Positions 46,066 to 54,968 of a DNA stretch of 64,000 nucleotides are shown here, one piece after another. The translations under genes were made by a program, and so were the position numbers. The notes beneath the pieces are model-generated. The model ran no database searches. It was not told where the DNA came from and was given only the letters and a program-made list of their open reading frames with translations. The stretch's first letter is position 1. Each line of letters starts with the position of its first letter. Location of the stretch: contig CAYMUY010000016.1 of assembly GCA_964393825.1 (NCBI GenBank), positions 19,641-83,640 of the forward strand, given 5' to 3'. Origin of the DNA: PFJX01 sp964393825 (GTDB taxonomy: Bacteria; Pseudomonadota; Gammaproteobacteria; Burkholderiales; Thiobacillaceae).

Positions 46066-48870
46066 ATGAATCAGCCCCTACCCATGCTTACCGCGGCAAT
46101 CATTGCCTCGCTTGCCCTTATCTCCGGTTGCCAGAACAAGACGCCGGAAGAACTGATCGCTGCCGCCAGGCAGGACATCCAGGCGGGGAAACAGCAAGAA
46201 GCCATCGTCAACCTGAAAACCGCGCTGCAGGAGCAGCCGGGCAATGTCGACGCACGCATCCTGCTTGCCCAATCGATGCAGGCGCGGGGCGAATGGCAGG
46301 CCAGTGAAGATGAACTCGACAAAGCGGCCAAGCGCGGGGGAGCGGCCGAGATCATCCTGCCCATGCGCGCGCAGGCATTGTTGAAGCAGGAAAAAAACAA
46401 GGAATTGATCGACCTGGAGATCCCCAAGACGGGCATCGGCTCCACCGCGTATGCCACGATACTGGCGCGACGCGGCATGGCCTACCTGTCGATGGGCAAC
46501 CCAGAAATGGCCCTGACGACGATCCAGGAAGGGGAAAAACTGCTGGCCAATGCCGGCCATACCGGTCTGTTCGAACCCATACAGCTCGCCAAGGCGGGGC
46601 TCGCCGTTTACAACAAGGAGCATGACAAGGCTTTGGATCTGCTCGCCGCCATGGAGCGGGAGAACCCCAGCTCGACGGACATCAGCCACATCAAGGCCAA
46701 TCTCCTGCTGCAGCTCAACAGGACGGACGACGCGCTGAAGGAGTATCAGCACATCGTGCAACTGTCGCCTGGAGATCTCCCTGCCCTGGGCGCCATCACG
46801 GACATCCAGATCACCCGGGGCGCGCTCGCCGCGGCCGAGAAGACCCTGGCCGCCATCGAGTCCAGGCAGCCCGACAACCTGCTCGGCAAGATGCTGCGGG
46901 CCAGTCTCGATATGCGCAAGGGTGGAGAGGACAACCTCAAGAAAGCCAACGCCTCGATTCAACAGGTGCTGAGGGTATTGCCCGACCAGACCGCGAGCCT
47001 GATCCTCGCCGCGGAAATCAACGAACGGCTGGGTAATCACGAGGCCAGCCTGAAATTCGCCTCCCGCGTTCTCGCGAAAATACCCAACCAGTTCGAAAGC
47101 ACCTTGATCGTGGCGCGTTCCCACCTGCGGCGAGGCGAGGCCGCCGTGGCAGCCAGGGCTCTTGAGCAGCTTGCCGGCATTTACAAGGACAACGCCCGGG
47201 TGCTCGGCCTGCTTGGCGAAGCCCGAATCGCATCCGGCCAACACGCGGCGGGCACGGAAATCCTGAACAAGGCCGCGGCACTGGCGCCCAAATCAGCGGA
47301 GATCGCCATTTTGCAGGCGCGTGGCTACCGTGCCCGCGGGATGCTGGACCAGGCCTACGCCCGACTCCGGGAAGCCAGCAAGCTGGACGCGACACAAGGG
47401 CTGGCTGACGAAATACTGTTCCAATGGCTGATGGAGCAACAGCAACCGCGCAAGGCGCTGGAGGCGGCCGAAACCTACAACAAGAAATTCCCGAACAGTT
47501 CGACGGCGATGAACTTGAAAGCCGTCGCCATGCTGGCGATGAAGCAAAAGGATGAGGCGGTGGCGATCCTGGAACAGATCACGCGCGCCGACCCCGCTTA
47601 CTACCCGGCTGCCGCCAACCTCGCCTCACTGGATGTGAGGGACGGCAATATCGGCAACGCGCGCAAGCGCTTCCAGACCGTGCTGGACAAAAACCCGCGT
47701 AATGGCGAGGCCATGCAGGCGCTGGCCAATCTGGCGCTCAAGGAAAAGAATCCCAGCGATTTCGTGCGCTGGATGGAACGCGCCATCAAGAACTCGCCCT
47801 CCCAACTCGAGTATCGCGCACGCTTGATCGAACATCACCTGGCAACCAACAACATCAAACAGGCACAGGCGGAAGCCGTGGCGGCGGTCAACGCGAATCC
47901 AGGCTCGACCGCGGCCATGCTGATCCTGGCCAAGACCCAGATGGCGACCGGAGACAAGCAGCGCGCCCTGATTTCTTTCGCGCAAGCCGCGTCGATGTCT
48001 CCGAAATCCGCTGCTGCCGCCATGCAACTGGGCATGGCGCAACTCGAGCTCGGCCAGCTGGATGAGGCCCGGACCAACCTGGAACGCGCCAGGGCACTGG
48101 GTTCCGACTCCATCGAACTCCTTGGCAGCCTGCTCAGTCTGGAGGTGAAATCAGGCAACCATACCCAGGCTCTGGCGCATGCACGAACCCTCACCCAACG
48201 CCTGCCCAATTCCGCCGTCGGACATGACCGTGAAGGCGAGATCCTGTTACGCCTGGGACGCCCCGCCGAAGCGATCGGTCCATTTCGCAAGGCCCTGGAT
48301 CTCACTCCCTCGCCAAACCGCGTGATCCGACTGCATCAGGCACTCCTGGCCAGCAAGCGCGGGGCGGAAGCCGAGAAACTCATCGCCGGGTGGATCAATA
48401 AATATCCCAAGGTCGACGATCTGCGTCTGTACCTTGCGGATACCCGGGCGAAGGCGGGACTCGAGAAGGAGGCCATCGCGCTGTATGAAGCCATCCTCGC
48501 GCAGAGTCCGGGCAATGTCCCGGCTCTCAACAACCTGGCCCTCCTGCTTCGCGGCAGCGATCACGCACGCGCGCTCAAACTGGCTGAAAAGGCCCATCAA
48601 TATGCGCCGGGCGAAGTCAATGTACGCGATACGCTGGGCCTGCTGTTGACGGATACCGCCGACAAGGCAAAAGCCATCAAGCTGCTTGAGGAAGTCGTCA
48701 AGCTTTCCCCCGAGAACCCGACCTTCCGTTACCACCTCGCCAGTGCCTACGCCACCAGCGGCCGTACACAAAACGTCATCGACACCCTGCGGCCGGCGCT
48801 CTCTGCCAGGTACTACTTCCCGGAACGAAATGAAGCCCTGCGTCTGTTCGAGCAATCGGGAGGAAAATAA
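46066..48870 (+). CDS. prsT: PrsT, PEP-CTERM system TPR-repeat lipoprotein
   Basis: 934 residues. Lipoprotein signal with lipobox LISGC, then TPR repeats over the whole length, beginning TPEELIAAARQDIQAGKQQEA. Family members always occur in exosortase-bearing genomes and probably scaffold PEP-CTERM protein or EPS export in the periplasm. It shares the repeat register with the preceding membrane-anchored paralogue. Confidence 0.9.
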   Translation: MNQPLPMLTAAIIASLALISGCQNKTPEELIAAARQDIQAGKQQEAIVNLKTALQEQPGNVDARILLAQSMQARGEWQASEDELDKAAKRGGAAEIILPMRAQALLKQEKNKELIDLEIPKTGIGSTAYATILARRGMAYLSMGNPEMALTTIQEGEKLLANAGHTGLFEPIQLAKAGLAVYNKEHDKALDLLAAMERENPSSTDISHIKANLLLQLNRTDDALKEYQHIVQLSPGDLPALGAITDIQITRGALAAAEKTLAAIESRQPDNLLGKMLRASLDMRKGGEDNLKKANASIQQVLRVLPDQTASLILAAEINERLGNHEASLKFASRVLAKIPNQFESTLIVARSHLRRGEAAVAARALEQLAGIYKDNARVLGLLGEARIASGQHAAGTEILNKAAALAPKSAEIAILQARGYRARGMLDQAYARLREASKLDATQGLADEILFQWLMEQQQPRKALEAAETYNKKFPNSSTAMNLKAVAMLAMKQKDEAVAILEQITRADPAYYPAAANLASLDVRDGNIGNARKRFQTVLDKNPRNGEAMQALANLALKEKNPSDFVRWMERAIKNSPSQLEYRARLIEHHLATNNIKQAQAEAVAAVNANPGSTAAMLILAKTQMATGDKQRALISFAQAASMSPKSAAAAMQLGMAQLELGQLDEARTNLERARALGSDSIELLGSLLSLEVKSGNHTQALAHARTLTQRLPNSAVGHDREGEILLRLGRPAEAIGPFRKALDLTPSPNRVIRLHQALLASKRGAEAEKLIAGWINKYPKVDDLRLYLADTRAKAGLEKEAIALYEAILAQSPGNVPALNNLALLLRGSDHARALKLAEKAHQYAPGEVNVRDTLGLLLTDTADKAKAIKLLEEVVKLSPENPTFRYHLASAYATSGRTQNVIDTLRPALSARYYFPERNEALRLFEQSGGK

Positions 48871-48966
48871 AGGGGGCAGCGGCCTGTTCGTCTCAAGCCA
48901 TGCCCGCCTCTAAACTGCCCGCCGCTGCGAGTGCACACTGTTGGCAGACTTGATATGGAGAACACC

Positions 48967-49791
48967 ATGAACAATCGGTTAGCCCACCGCTGGTTCGCCC
49001 ACCTTCTAGGCATCCTGCTCCTGGCCCCGGCGCTACAGGCCGAGGCGAACCAGGATGGACTCGATCTGGCGAACAGGATCCACTATCGTCCACGTCCCGC
49101 TGACCAGGCCAGCTTCAGCGTCATGACCCTGAGTGGCGCCGGCGTGGATCGGGTGCGGGAGCTCTATCAATACCGGCAGGATGGTGCCAAACGCGGCGAC
49201 ACGGCGACGCTGATCCGCTTCGTCAATCCCCGTGACATCGCCGGAACGGGCTTGTTGACCAACGACTTCGCCGGCAGCGATGACAGTGACCAATGGGTCT
49301 ATCTCCCGGCTGCGGGCCGCGAGCGGCGGATCTCATCCGACCGCAAGGGTGGCAAGTTCCTCGGCTCCGACTTCTATTTCGAAGACCTGCGTGATCGCGA
49401 TCCACGCAAGGACAATCACCGCATCCTGGGCCAGACCGAGCTTGACGGCAAGAAGATGTGGCAACTGGAAAGCACCCCGCTCGACCCGGACAACTCCGTC
49501 TACAGCAAACGCATCGGCTGGATCGACCCCGTCACCTACACCCCCATGCGCCTGGACTATTACGTGCGTGGCACGGACACGCCGGTCAAGCGCTGGCTGG
49601 TCAACAAGGTCGAGCGCCTGGGCGCGTTCTGGGTTGTCACGGACCGCACCATGACGGATCTGCAGTCCGGCACCACGACACGGTTGGTGGATGTGCGCAC
49701 CCTGGCTGACCAGAGGATGGACCCAAATCTCTTTTCCCGAAGGGCGCTGGTCGACCGGGCGCAACAACTGGAAAGCAAGTGGCGTCCATGA
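48967..49791 (+). CDS. LolA-like outer-membrane lipoprotein-sorting family protein
   Basis: 274 residues from ATG 48967 (MNNRLAHRW) with GGAG upstream; 48955 is an alternative. Sec signal (cleavage near QAEA), then a LolA/LppX-like half-barrel: RELYQYRQDGAKRGDTATLIRFVNPRDIAGTGLL, WVYLPAAGRERRISS, FLGSDFYFEDLRDRD, KRIGWIDPVTYTPMRLDYY. These proteins commonly sit with RND/MMPL pumps and beta-barrel proteins and are thought to carry lipids through the periplasm. Its stop overlaps the next start (ATGA). Confidence 0.88.
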   Translation: MNNRLAHRWFAHLLGILLLAPALQAEANQDGLDLANRIHYRPRPADQASFSVMTLSGAGVDRVRELYQYRQDGAKRGDTATLIRFVNPRDIAGTGLLTNDFAGSDDSDQWVYLPAAGRERRISSDRKGGKFLGSDFYFEDLRDRDPRKDNHRILGQTELDGKKMWQLESTPLDPDNSVYSKRIGWIDPVTYTPMRLDYYVRGTDTPVKRWLVNKVERLGAFWVVTDRTMTDLQSGTTTRLVDVRTLADQRMDPNLFSRRALVDRAQQLESKWRP

Positions 49792-51098
49792 ATCCCGTCC
49801 GCTACCTGCTCTGTCTCCTGCTGGTCGTTCCCGCCAGCGCCGGGGCAAGAGACCCGGCCCCCCTCGCCAATACGCCTGCGGCAGAATCTTCCGACGCGCC
49901 GTTGCAGTGGCGACGCGGCAAGCTGCGGCTGAGCCCCGGATGGTTCAGCGAGGGCGGTGTCAGCCACTACGCTCATGTCGACGGAGTTGTGGACGCGAAT
50001 TTCGATGCCGCCTGGCGCGGTGAAATCGCCGCACGGCTGGATAGCTGGCAGGACCATGCCCACGCCACCGCCGGGCATGGCGAGACCCGCGCCGATCTCG
50101 ACGCCCTGTTCCTGCAGTGGCGAGGCGGCGAGCGCCATCGCGCCACCCTGGGCTACCAGGTCGTGCGTTGGGGCAAGACCGATGAAATCTCTCCGGTCGA
50201 TCGCGTGGTGCGCGAGGACTGGCGTCGCCCCTTCGAGGAACTGGCGGACCGGCGCCGGGCCCTGCCCATGCTGCGCTACGAGTATTTCAACAAGGGGAAC
50301 ACGCTCGATGTCGTCTGGCGGCCCTGGTTCCAGGAAGCTGAAATGCCTCGACTGGACTCGCCATGGTCCCCCATCGACCCGGCCCGCGGCCGCATCCTCG
50401 GATTCGCCCCGGACCCGTCCATGGCCGCGCTTGTGAGCAATGGCCGCTTTGTCGATGAAGCCAGCGGCAGCGCCGGCTGGGGTGCCCGCCTCTCGTCCAG
50501 CGAGCGCGGTTACGACTGGGCGCTCAGCCTGCAGCGCTGGCGCCGCTCCACCCCCTATTACGCGGTCGACCTGTCGGGAGGAACCCCGGTTTTCAACGGC
50601 CAGCACCCGTTCAGCACCGTGCTGGGTGGCGAGCTGTCGGCCGCGCTCGGCCCGATCACCACGCGCGCGGAGATCGCCTACGTCGCCGACGAGCCGGTCA
50701 CCCTCAACACCACCCTTGCCTACACCACCGTACCAGCCTACGAGGCGGTGGCAGGCATCGACTGGTGGCCGGGCGACCAGGACACCCTGGTCGTGATGCA
50801 ACTGGCCTGGCGACAACTGGACAAGGGCAAGCGCGACATCCTCGATCACAGCCATTCCCTCGCCTTGACCGGATCGGTCCGTACCGAGTGGGGACGCGGC
50901 AACTGGCAATCCCGGCTGCGCTATAGCATCGGTCTGGATCGCAGGGACACTTATTTCAATCCTTCCATCACCTGGTCCGGTCTGGAAGCGCAGCAAATCA
51001 CCCTCGGCGGCCACTGGTTCGCGGGGGAGGCCAGCAGCCCCGGCGGTTACTACAAGAACAACGACTTGATCTATCTGGAATGGCGGCTGGATCTTTGA
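49788..51098 (+). CDS. Predicted outer-membrane beta-barrel protein (DUF1302-like)
   Basis: 436 residues. Signal peptide (LLCLLLVVPASAGARD) and repeated amphipathic strands separated by short turns, with an aromatic-rich C-terminus ending YLEWRLDL, typical of beta-barrels. Motifs such as QVVRWGKTDEISPVDRV resemble DUF1302/porin-like barrels that pair with LolA-like and RND proteins. Coupled to the LolA-like gene by a 4-nt overlap. Confidence 0.78.
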   Translation: MNPVRYLLCLLLVVPASAGARDPAPLANTPAAESSDAPLQWRRGKLRLSPGWFSEGGVSHYAHVDGVVDANFDAAWRGEIAARLDSWQDHAHATAGHGETRADLDALFLQWRGGERHRATLGYQVVRWGKTDEISPVDRVVREDWRRPFEELADRRRALPMLRYEYFNKGNTLDVVWRPWFQEAEMPRLDSPWSPIDPARGRILGFAPDPSMAALVSNGRFVDEASGSAGWGARLSSSERGYDWALSLQRWRRSTPYYAVDLSGGTPVFNGQHPFSTVLGGELSAALGPITTRAEIAYVADEPVTLNTTLAYTTVPAYEAVAGIDWWPGDQDTLVVMQLAWRQLDKGKRDILDHSHSLALTGSVRTEWGRGNWQSRLRYSIGLDRRDTYFNPSITWSGLEAQQITLGGHWFAGEASSPGGYYKNNDLIYLEWRLDL

Positions 51099-51167
51099 TC
51101 ACCGCGAAGGCCATCGCCGATCGGAAACACAGCCAATCCAGCGAACACCAACCATGAGGTGGCCCGC

Positions 51168-53411
51168 ATGAAACTCCCCGCGTTCCCGTCGCTCGCGCTG
51201 TTCATCCTGTTGCTGCTGCTGCCGGGCTTCTTCCTGCCTTCCATCACGGTCAACAACGCCCCCGAGATCTATTTCCCCGCGGACAACCCCGCCGTCCGCT
51301 ACGAGCGGCAACTGCGTGAACATTTCCCCAACGACCAGTTCATCTATGTCCTCCTGAAAGGAGAACGGCTTTATGAACATGATGTTCTGCGCCGATTGGG
51401 CAAGGCGGTCGACCGCATCGAACGCGACCCGAACATCGAACGGGTGCTCTCGGTGGTGAGCTCCGACCACATCCGCGCCGATGACATGGGTTTTGCGGTC
51501 GAGCCACTGATCGACCTGAGGCACCTCGCCGACCGCACCCCCGCGCAGTGGCGGGAGCGCGTCCTTTCCGACCGATTCGCGAAACGGGCGATGGCGGGCA
51601 GTGACGGAAAGAGTCTGGGCATCATGGTCAGGCCTGTAAAACTTTCCGACAGCCGTACCCGGCAGGCCATCCAGGGCGCAGTGGCCACCGTTCTGCGCGA
51701 GGAGGGGCTGGAGTCGATGGTGGCCGGCATGGCGGGGCCGATACCTCTGGATGTCGCACAACTTGAAGCCCTGATCAACGACAACCTCACTTTCAGTCCC
51801 CTCACCACGGCGATGGTGATGTTCGTGATCTGGCTGTTGTTCAGGAACTGGGGCGTGGTGGGATGGACACTGGCCACGGTCATGGTGGTCAGTCCGCTGC
51901 CGGTCGTCCTGCTCATCGCCTTCCAGCGCCCCTACACCATGGTCGACTCCATGGCCGTACCTCTGACCATGGCGCTGGCAGCCTCCCTGCTCATCCATTT
52001 CTGGGCGGCACTGCGACTGGCGCACAAGGATGGCCTGCGCCAACAGGCCGCGGTGGACCGGGCCTTGTCGCAGGTCCGCAGACCCTCGTTGATGGCGACC
52101 ATCATGGCCTTTCTCGGCCTGGCTTCCCTGGCGCTGACGCCGATCACCCCGATACGTGACTTCGGCCTGGCCGCAGCCGCAGGCGCGGCGTTGGGCTACC
52201 TCGTGGTCATGCATCTGCTGCCACCCATCCTGGGACGCTGGTTTCGCACGGAATTGACCCACGATGCCCAGGGCATGCACTGGATCGATGTCGCCATCGA
52301 GCATCTACCGGAATGGGGCATCCGCCGTGCCGGGCTGGTGATCGTCATGGTGGCGCTGGTCAGCGCTGGTGCCCTGGCGCTGATCTCGCAGATCCGGGTG
52401 GATACCGACATGCTCAATTTCTTCAAGCCGGATCATTCCCTCACTCGCGCCACCCGCGCCATCGAACAGAACATTGCGGGTGTCACCCCCCTGGAAATCG
52501 TGATCGAAACCAAACAACGCGATGCCCTGAAAGATCCGGCCCTGCTCAAGAAGGTGGCGGCACTGCGGCAATGGCTGGAGGCACAACCTGAAATCGATCG
52601 CGCCATCGCCCTTTCCGACGTCATCGAGGAAATGCACAGCGCATTCAACGAAGGAAATGCGGCCTACCGTATCGTGCCGGACAACGCCAACCTGATCGCG
52701 CAGTACCTGTTGCTGTATGACGGTCGTGATCTCTATGACCTGGTCAACCACGACTTCGACACCGCGCGCATCGTGATGTCGGTGAACGTGCATGAAACCA
52801 GCAAGGTCGTGGCCCTCGTCAAGCGCCTGGAAACGCATATGGCCAGCCAGGCCAGTCCGGGCGTGAGCTACACCGTCGCGGGCTTCGGCCGATTGCTGGC
52901 GGATCAGGAAACCCTGCTGGTCCAGGGACAGATCAGCAGCCTGGCGGGGTCGCTGCTGACCATCTTCCTGGTGTTCTCGCTCATGTTCAGGAGCCTTAAA
53001 GGCGGGTTCATCTGCCTCCTGCCCAATCTGTCGCCCGTCATATTCACCTACGCCATCCTGGTGCTGCTCGGGCTGCGCCTGGACATCGCCACTGCATTGA
53101 TCGCGGCGGTCGCTATTGGCGTCGCGGTGGAGGACACCATCCATCTCTATTCCGGCTATCGTCGTGCCCATGGCGCGGGCCATCACACCCTGCGCGCCCT
53201 GATCATCAGCTATCGTCATGCCGGGGGTCCCAGCATCGCCACCACGCTGGTCCTGCTGATGACCTTTGCCCTGTTCGGCCTGTCCACCTTCAGGCCGACA
53301 CAGCATTTTGGCCTGCTCACCCTGGTCGGCCTGTTCGGGGCCATGTGCCTGAACCTTCTCCTCCTGCCCGCCTTGCTGACGATCTGGGATCGCCGCAAGC
53401 AGCGCGGCTGA
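51168..53411 (+). CDS. RND/MMPL-family exporter
   Basis: 747 residues from ATG 51168 (MKLPAFPSLALF) with GAGG 8 nt upstream. Two repeats of a large periplasmic loop followed by five or six helices, with SSD-like cores (TMVDSMAVPLTMALAASLLIHF and TALIAAVAIGVAVEDTIHLY). Size fits the MMPL/HpnN group of single-chain RND pumps for lipids rather than AcrB-type pumps. It closes a trio with the LolA-like and barrel genes; substrate is unknown. Confidence 0.88.
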   Translation: MKLPAFPSLALFILLLLLPGFFLPSITVNNAPEIYFPADNPAVRYERQLREHFPNDQFIYVLLKGERLYEHDVLRRLGKAVDRIERDPNIERVLSVVSSDHIRADDMGFAVEPLIDLRHLADRTPAQWRERVLSDRFAKRAMAGSDGKSLGIMVRPVKLSDSRTRQAIQGAVATVLREEGLESMVAGMAGPIPLDVAQLEALINDNLTFSPLTTAMVMFVIWLLFRNWGVVGWTLATVMVVSPLPVVLLIAFQRPYTMVDSMAVPLTMALAASLLIHFWAALRLAHKDGLRQQAAVDRALSQVRRPSLMATIMAFLGLASLALTPITPIRDFGLAAAAGAALGYLVVMHLLPPILGRWFRTELTHDAQGMHWIDVAIEHLPEWGIRRAGLVIVMVALVSAGALALISQIRVDTDMLNFFKPDHSLTRATRAIEQNIAGVTPLEIVIETKQRDALKDPALLKKVAALRQWLEAQPEIDRAIALSDVIEEMHSAFNEGNAAYRIVPDNANLIAQYLLLYDGRDLYDLVNHDFDTARIVMSVNVHETSKVVALVKRLETHMASQASPGVSYTVAGFGRLLADQETLLVQGQISSLAGSLLTIFLVFSLMFRSLKGGFICLLPNLSPVIFTYAILVLLGLRLDIATALIAAVAIGVAVEDTIHLYSGYRRAHGAGHHTLRALIISYRHAGGPSIATTLVLLMTFALFGLSTFRPTQHFGLLTLVGLFGAMCLNLLLLPALLTIWDRRKQRG

Positions 53412-53480
53412 GGGGATGGCAAGGCCGTCTGTACCGGGCAGCGTCCACACTCAGGGGCCAGCCCTAAGGACAAGACAAGC

Positions 53481-53497
53481 GTCGGTACTTTTTACAC
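53481..53497 (+). promoter_or_regulatory. Candidate PrsR enhancer site (second PEP-CTERM gene)
   Basis: GTCGGTACTTTTTACAC, third copy of the shared 17-bp motif. Exactly 95 bp lie between it and the -24 element, as at 6221. Confidence 0.65.
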
Positions 53498-53592
53498 TTC
53501 AGCGTCATCGCACAAATCGGCAACATGAAATCCAGTGACAACATCCGTTTTTTTATTTTGTTTTCATGCAGTTACAACATACTAAAGAATCC

Positions 53593-53608
53593 TGGCATGC
53601 CTGTTGCT
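53593..53608 (+). promoter_or_regulatory. Sigma-54 promoter of the second PEP-CTERM gene
   Basis: TGGCATGCCTGTTGCT matches TGGCACGNNNNTTGCW at all fixed positions but one, GG-N10-GC exact. Predicted start near 53619, leader about 77 nt. The 284-nt gap before it holds the enhancer motif and an AT-rich stretch (53555-53575) that could bend. Confidence 0.82.
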
Positions 53609-53695
53609 AACTAGAAGTCAACCAAACGGGATTTCGGTCCAAATGAGTAACCAGCCAGTACCCACACGGGACTTGCTCTAATCAAGGAGATTCAA

Positions 53696-54865
53696 ATGAA
53701 ACAGGTATTCAGCAGCAAAGCTCTCTGCGGCGCCCTGGTTGCGGCTGGCATCGGCATGGCTCCGGCAGGCGCTCAGGCGGCCGCTTACTACTACAGCTTT
53801 TTCGAGCTCTACAACATCAACCTGTTCGGTGAGTACACCAAGCAGCTCTATACCGACGGCGGCAACGGCACGTTCGATGGCTGTGGCGTAAATGGTGACA
53901 CCTGTACCGGCACCACCACCGTCTGGGCGCGCCCCGCCTCCAATAGCAACGCGCCCCGCGCGGCGGTGTTCACCTCGGACACCTCCACCACCAAGCCGAC
54001 GGCCACGGGCGATCACAAGGAATCGACCCTGACCACGCACGCCCCCAAGCCCGGCGATTTCCCGGTTGATCCGCTGCAAGCCTCCTCCGGCGCCACCTCC
54101 GGGCAGAACTCCTGGGCCCCGGAAGGCAAGGTGGGCCAGTATTCCCGTGCCGATGCGCTGATCACTACCGCTGCGGTTCCGCACCTCAACCCCTTCGGCG
54201 TCTATGAGTCCGGTGGCGAACGCTCGGTGATGGTGGCGGAAGGCTATACCACCAACCTGACCGAAGTGGCGTCGAGCGCCGTGAACAAGTTCACCGGCTA
54301 CCTCGACATGGCCGACCTGACCTTCGACGTCCCCCCGGGTGGCGTGGGTGGTGTCTACGACAATACCAACCTGGGTTGGACCGGTCGGATGATGATCGAC
54401 TTCAAGTACAACTACGCTTTCGAACTGTCCACCGACCCGGGTGACGTGCAGGCGATTGCTGCTCGTAGCGTCGGTCTGTCCATCTACAAGGACAATGCAT
54501 CCGGCACCGGCACCCCGCCCAGCACAGTCGTGTCGTCCATGTACGCCATCGCAGGCAGCCCGTTCTGTGACACCGATGGCGACAACGTCTTCGGCGATGA
54601 TTGCGGCTCGGCGCTGAACGACCAGTTGTCTCGCTCGAATGGTGGCGACTATGGCGTGGACTCGAATATCACCGGCTCCGGCTTCCGTCAGGTCTTCAAC
54701 CTGGCCGCCGCGAAAACGACGACGCTGTACTACGAACTGACGTTCCAGCAGCAGGTCAGTGGTGCAGCCAAAGCCAAAGCGGCCGTTCCCGAGCCCAGCG
54801 TCCTGGCGCTGCTTGGTCTGGGCCTCCTGGGCTTCGGTTTTGCCCGTCGCGCGAAACGCGTCTAA
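53696..54865 (+). CDS. PEP-CTERM sorting-signal surface protein with cysteine-framed Ca-type loop
   Basis: 389 residues after AAGGAG. Signal peptide (cleavage near AQAA), a Ser/Thr/Gly-rich beta-type body and the tail AVPEPSVLALLGLGLLGFGF plus ARRAKRV, a canonical PEP-CTERM. Two cysteine pairs frame acidic loops (CGVNGDTC and CDTDGDNVFGDDC); the second has the D-x-D-x-D spacing of calcium-binding loops. Unlike many PEP-CTERM proteins it has four cysteines. Sigma-54 promoter upstream, strong terminator downstream. Confidence 0.92.
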   Translation: MKQVFSSKALCGALVAAGIGMAPAGAQAAAYYYSFFELYNINLFGEYTKQLYTDGGNGTFDGCGVNGDTCTGTTTVWARPASNSNAPRAAVFTSDTSTTKPTATGDHKESTLTTHAPKPGDFPVDPLQASSGATSGQNSWAPEGKVGQYSRADALITTAAVPHLNPFGVYESGGERSVMVAEGYTTNLTEVASSAVNKFTGYLDMADLTFDVPPGGVGGVYDNTNLGWTGRMMIDFKYNYAFELSTDPGDVQAIAARSVGLSIYKDNASGTGTPPSTVVSSMYAIAGSPFCDTDGDNVFGDDCGSALNDQLSRSNGGDYGVDSNITGSGFRQVFNLAAAKTTTLYYELTFQQQVSGAAKAKAAVPEPSVLALLGLGLLGFGFARRAKRV

Positions 54866-54880
54866 CTGGCTAGCATCATC

Positions 54881-54917
54881 AAAAAAAGAGCGGGTTAACA
54901 ACCCGCTCTTTTTTTTC
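54881..54917 (+). terminator. Rho-independent terminator after the second PEP-CTERM gene
   Basis: AGAGCGGGTT / AACCCGCTCT stem with a 3-nt loop flanked by A7 and T8; usable in both directions, also by the convergent thiF-like gene. Confidence 0.92.
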
Positions 54918-54968
54918 GTCTTGTCTCGGTGATCCGCAAGGCAGCGTTCGAAACACCCGCGCCGCGGT

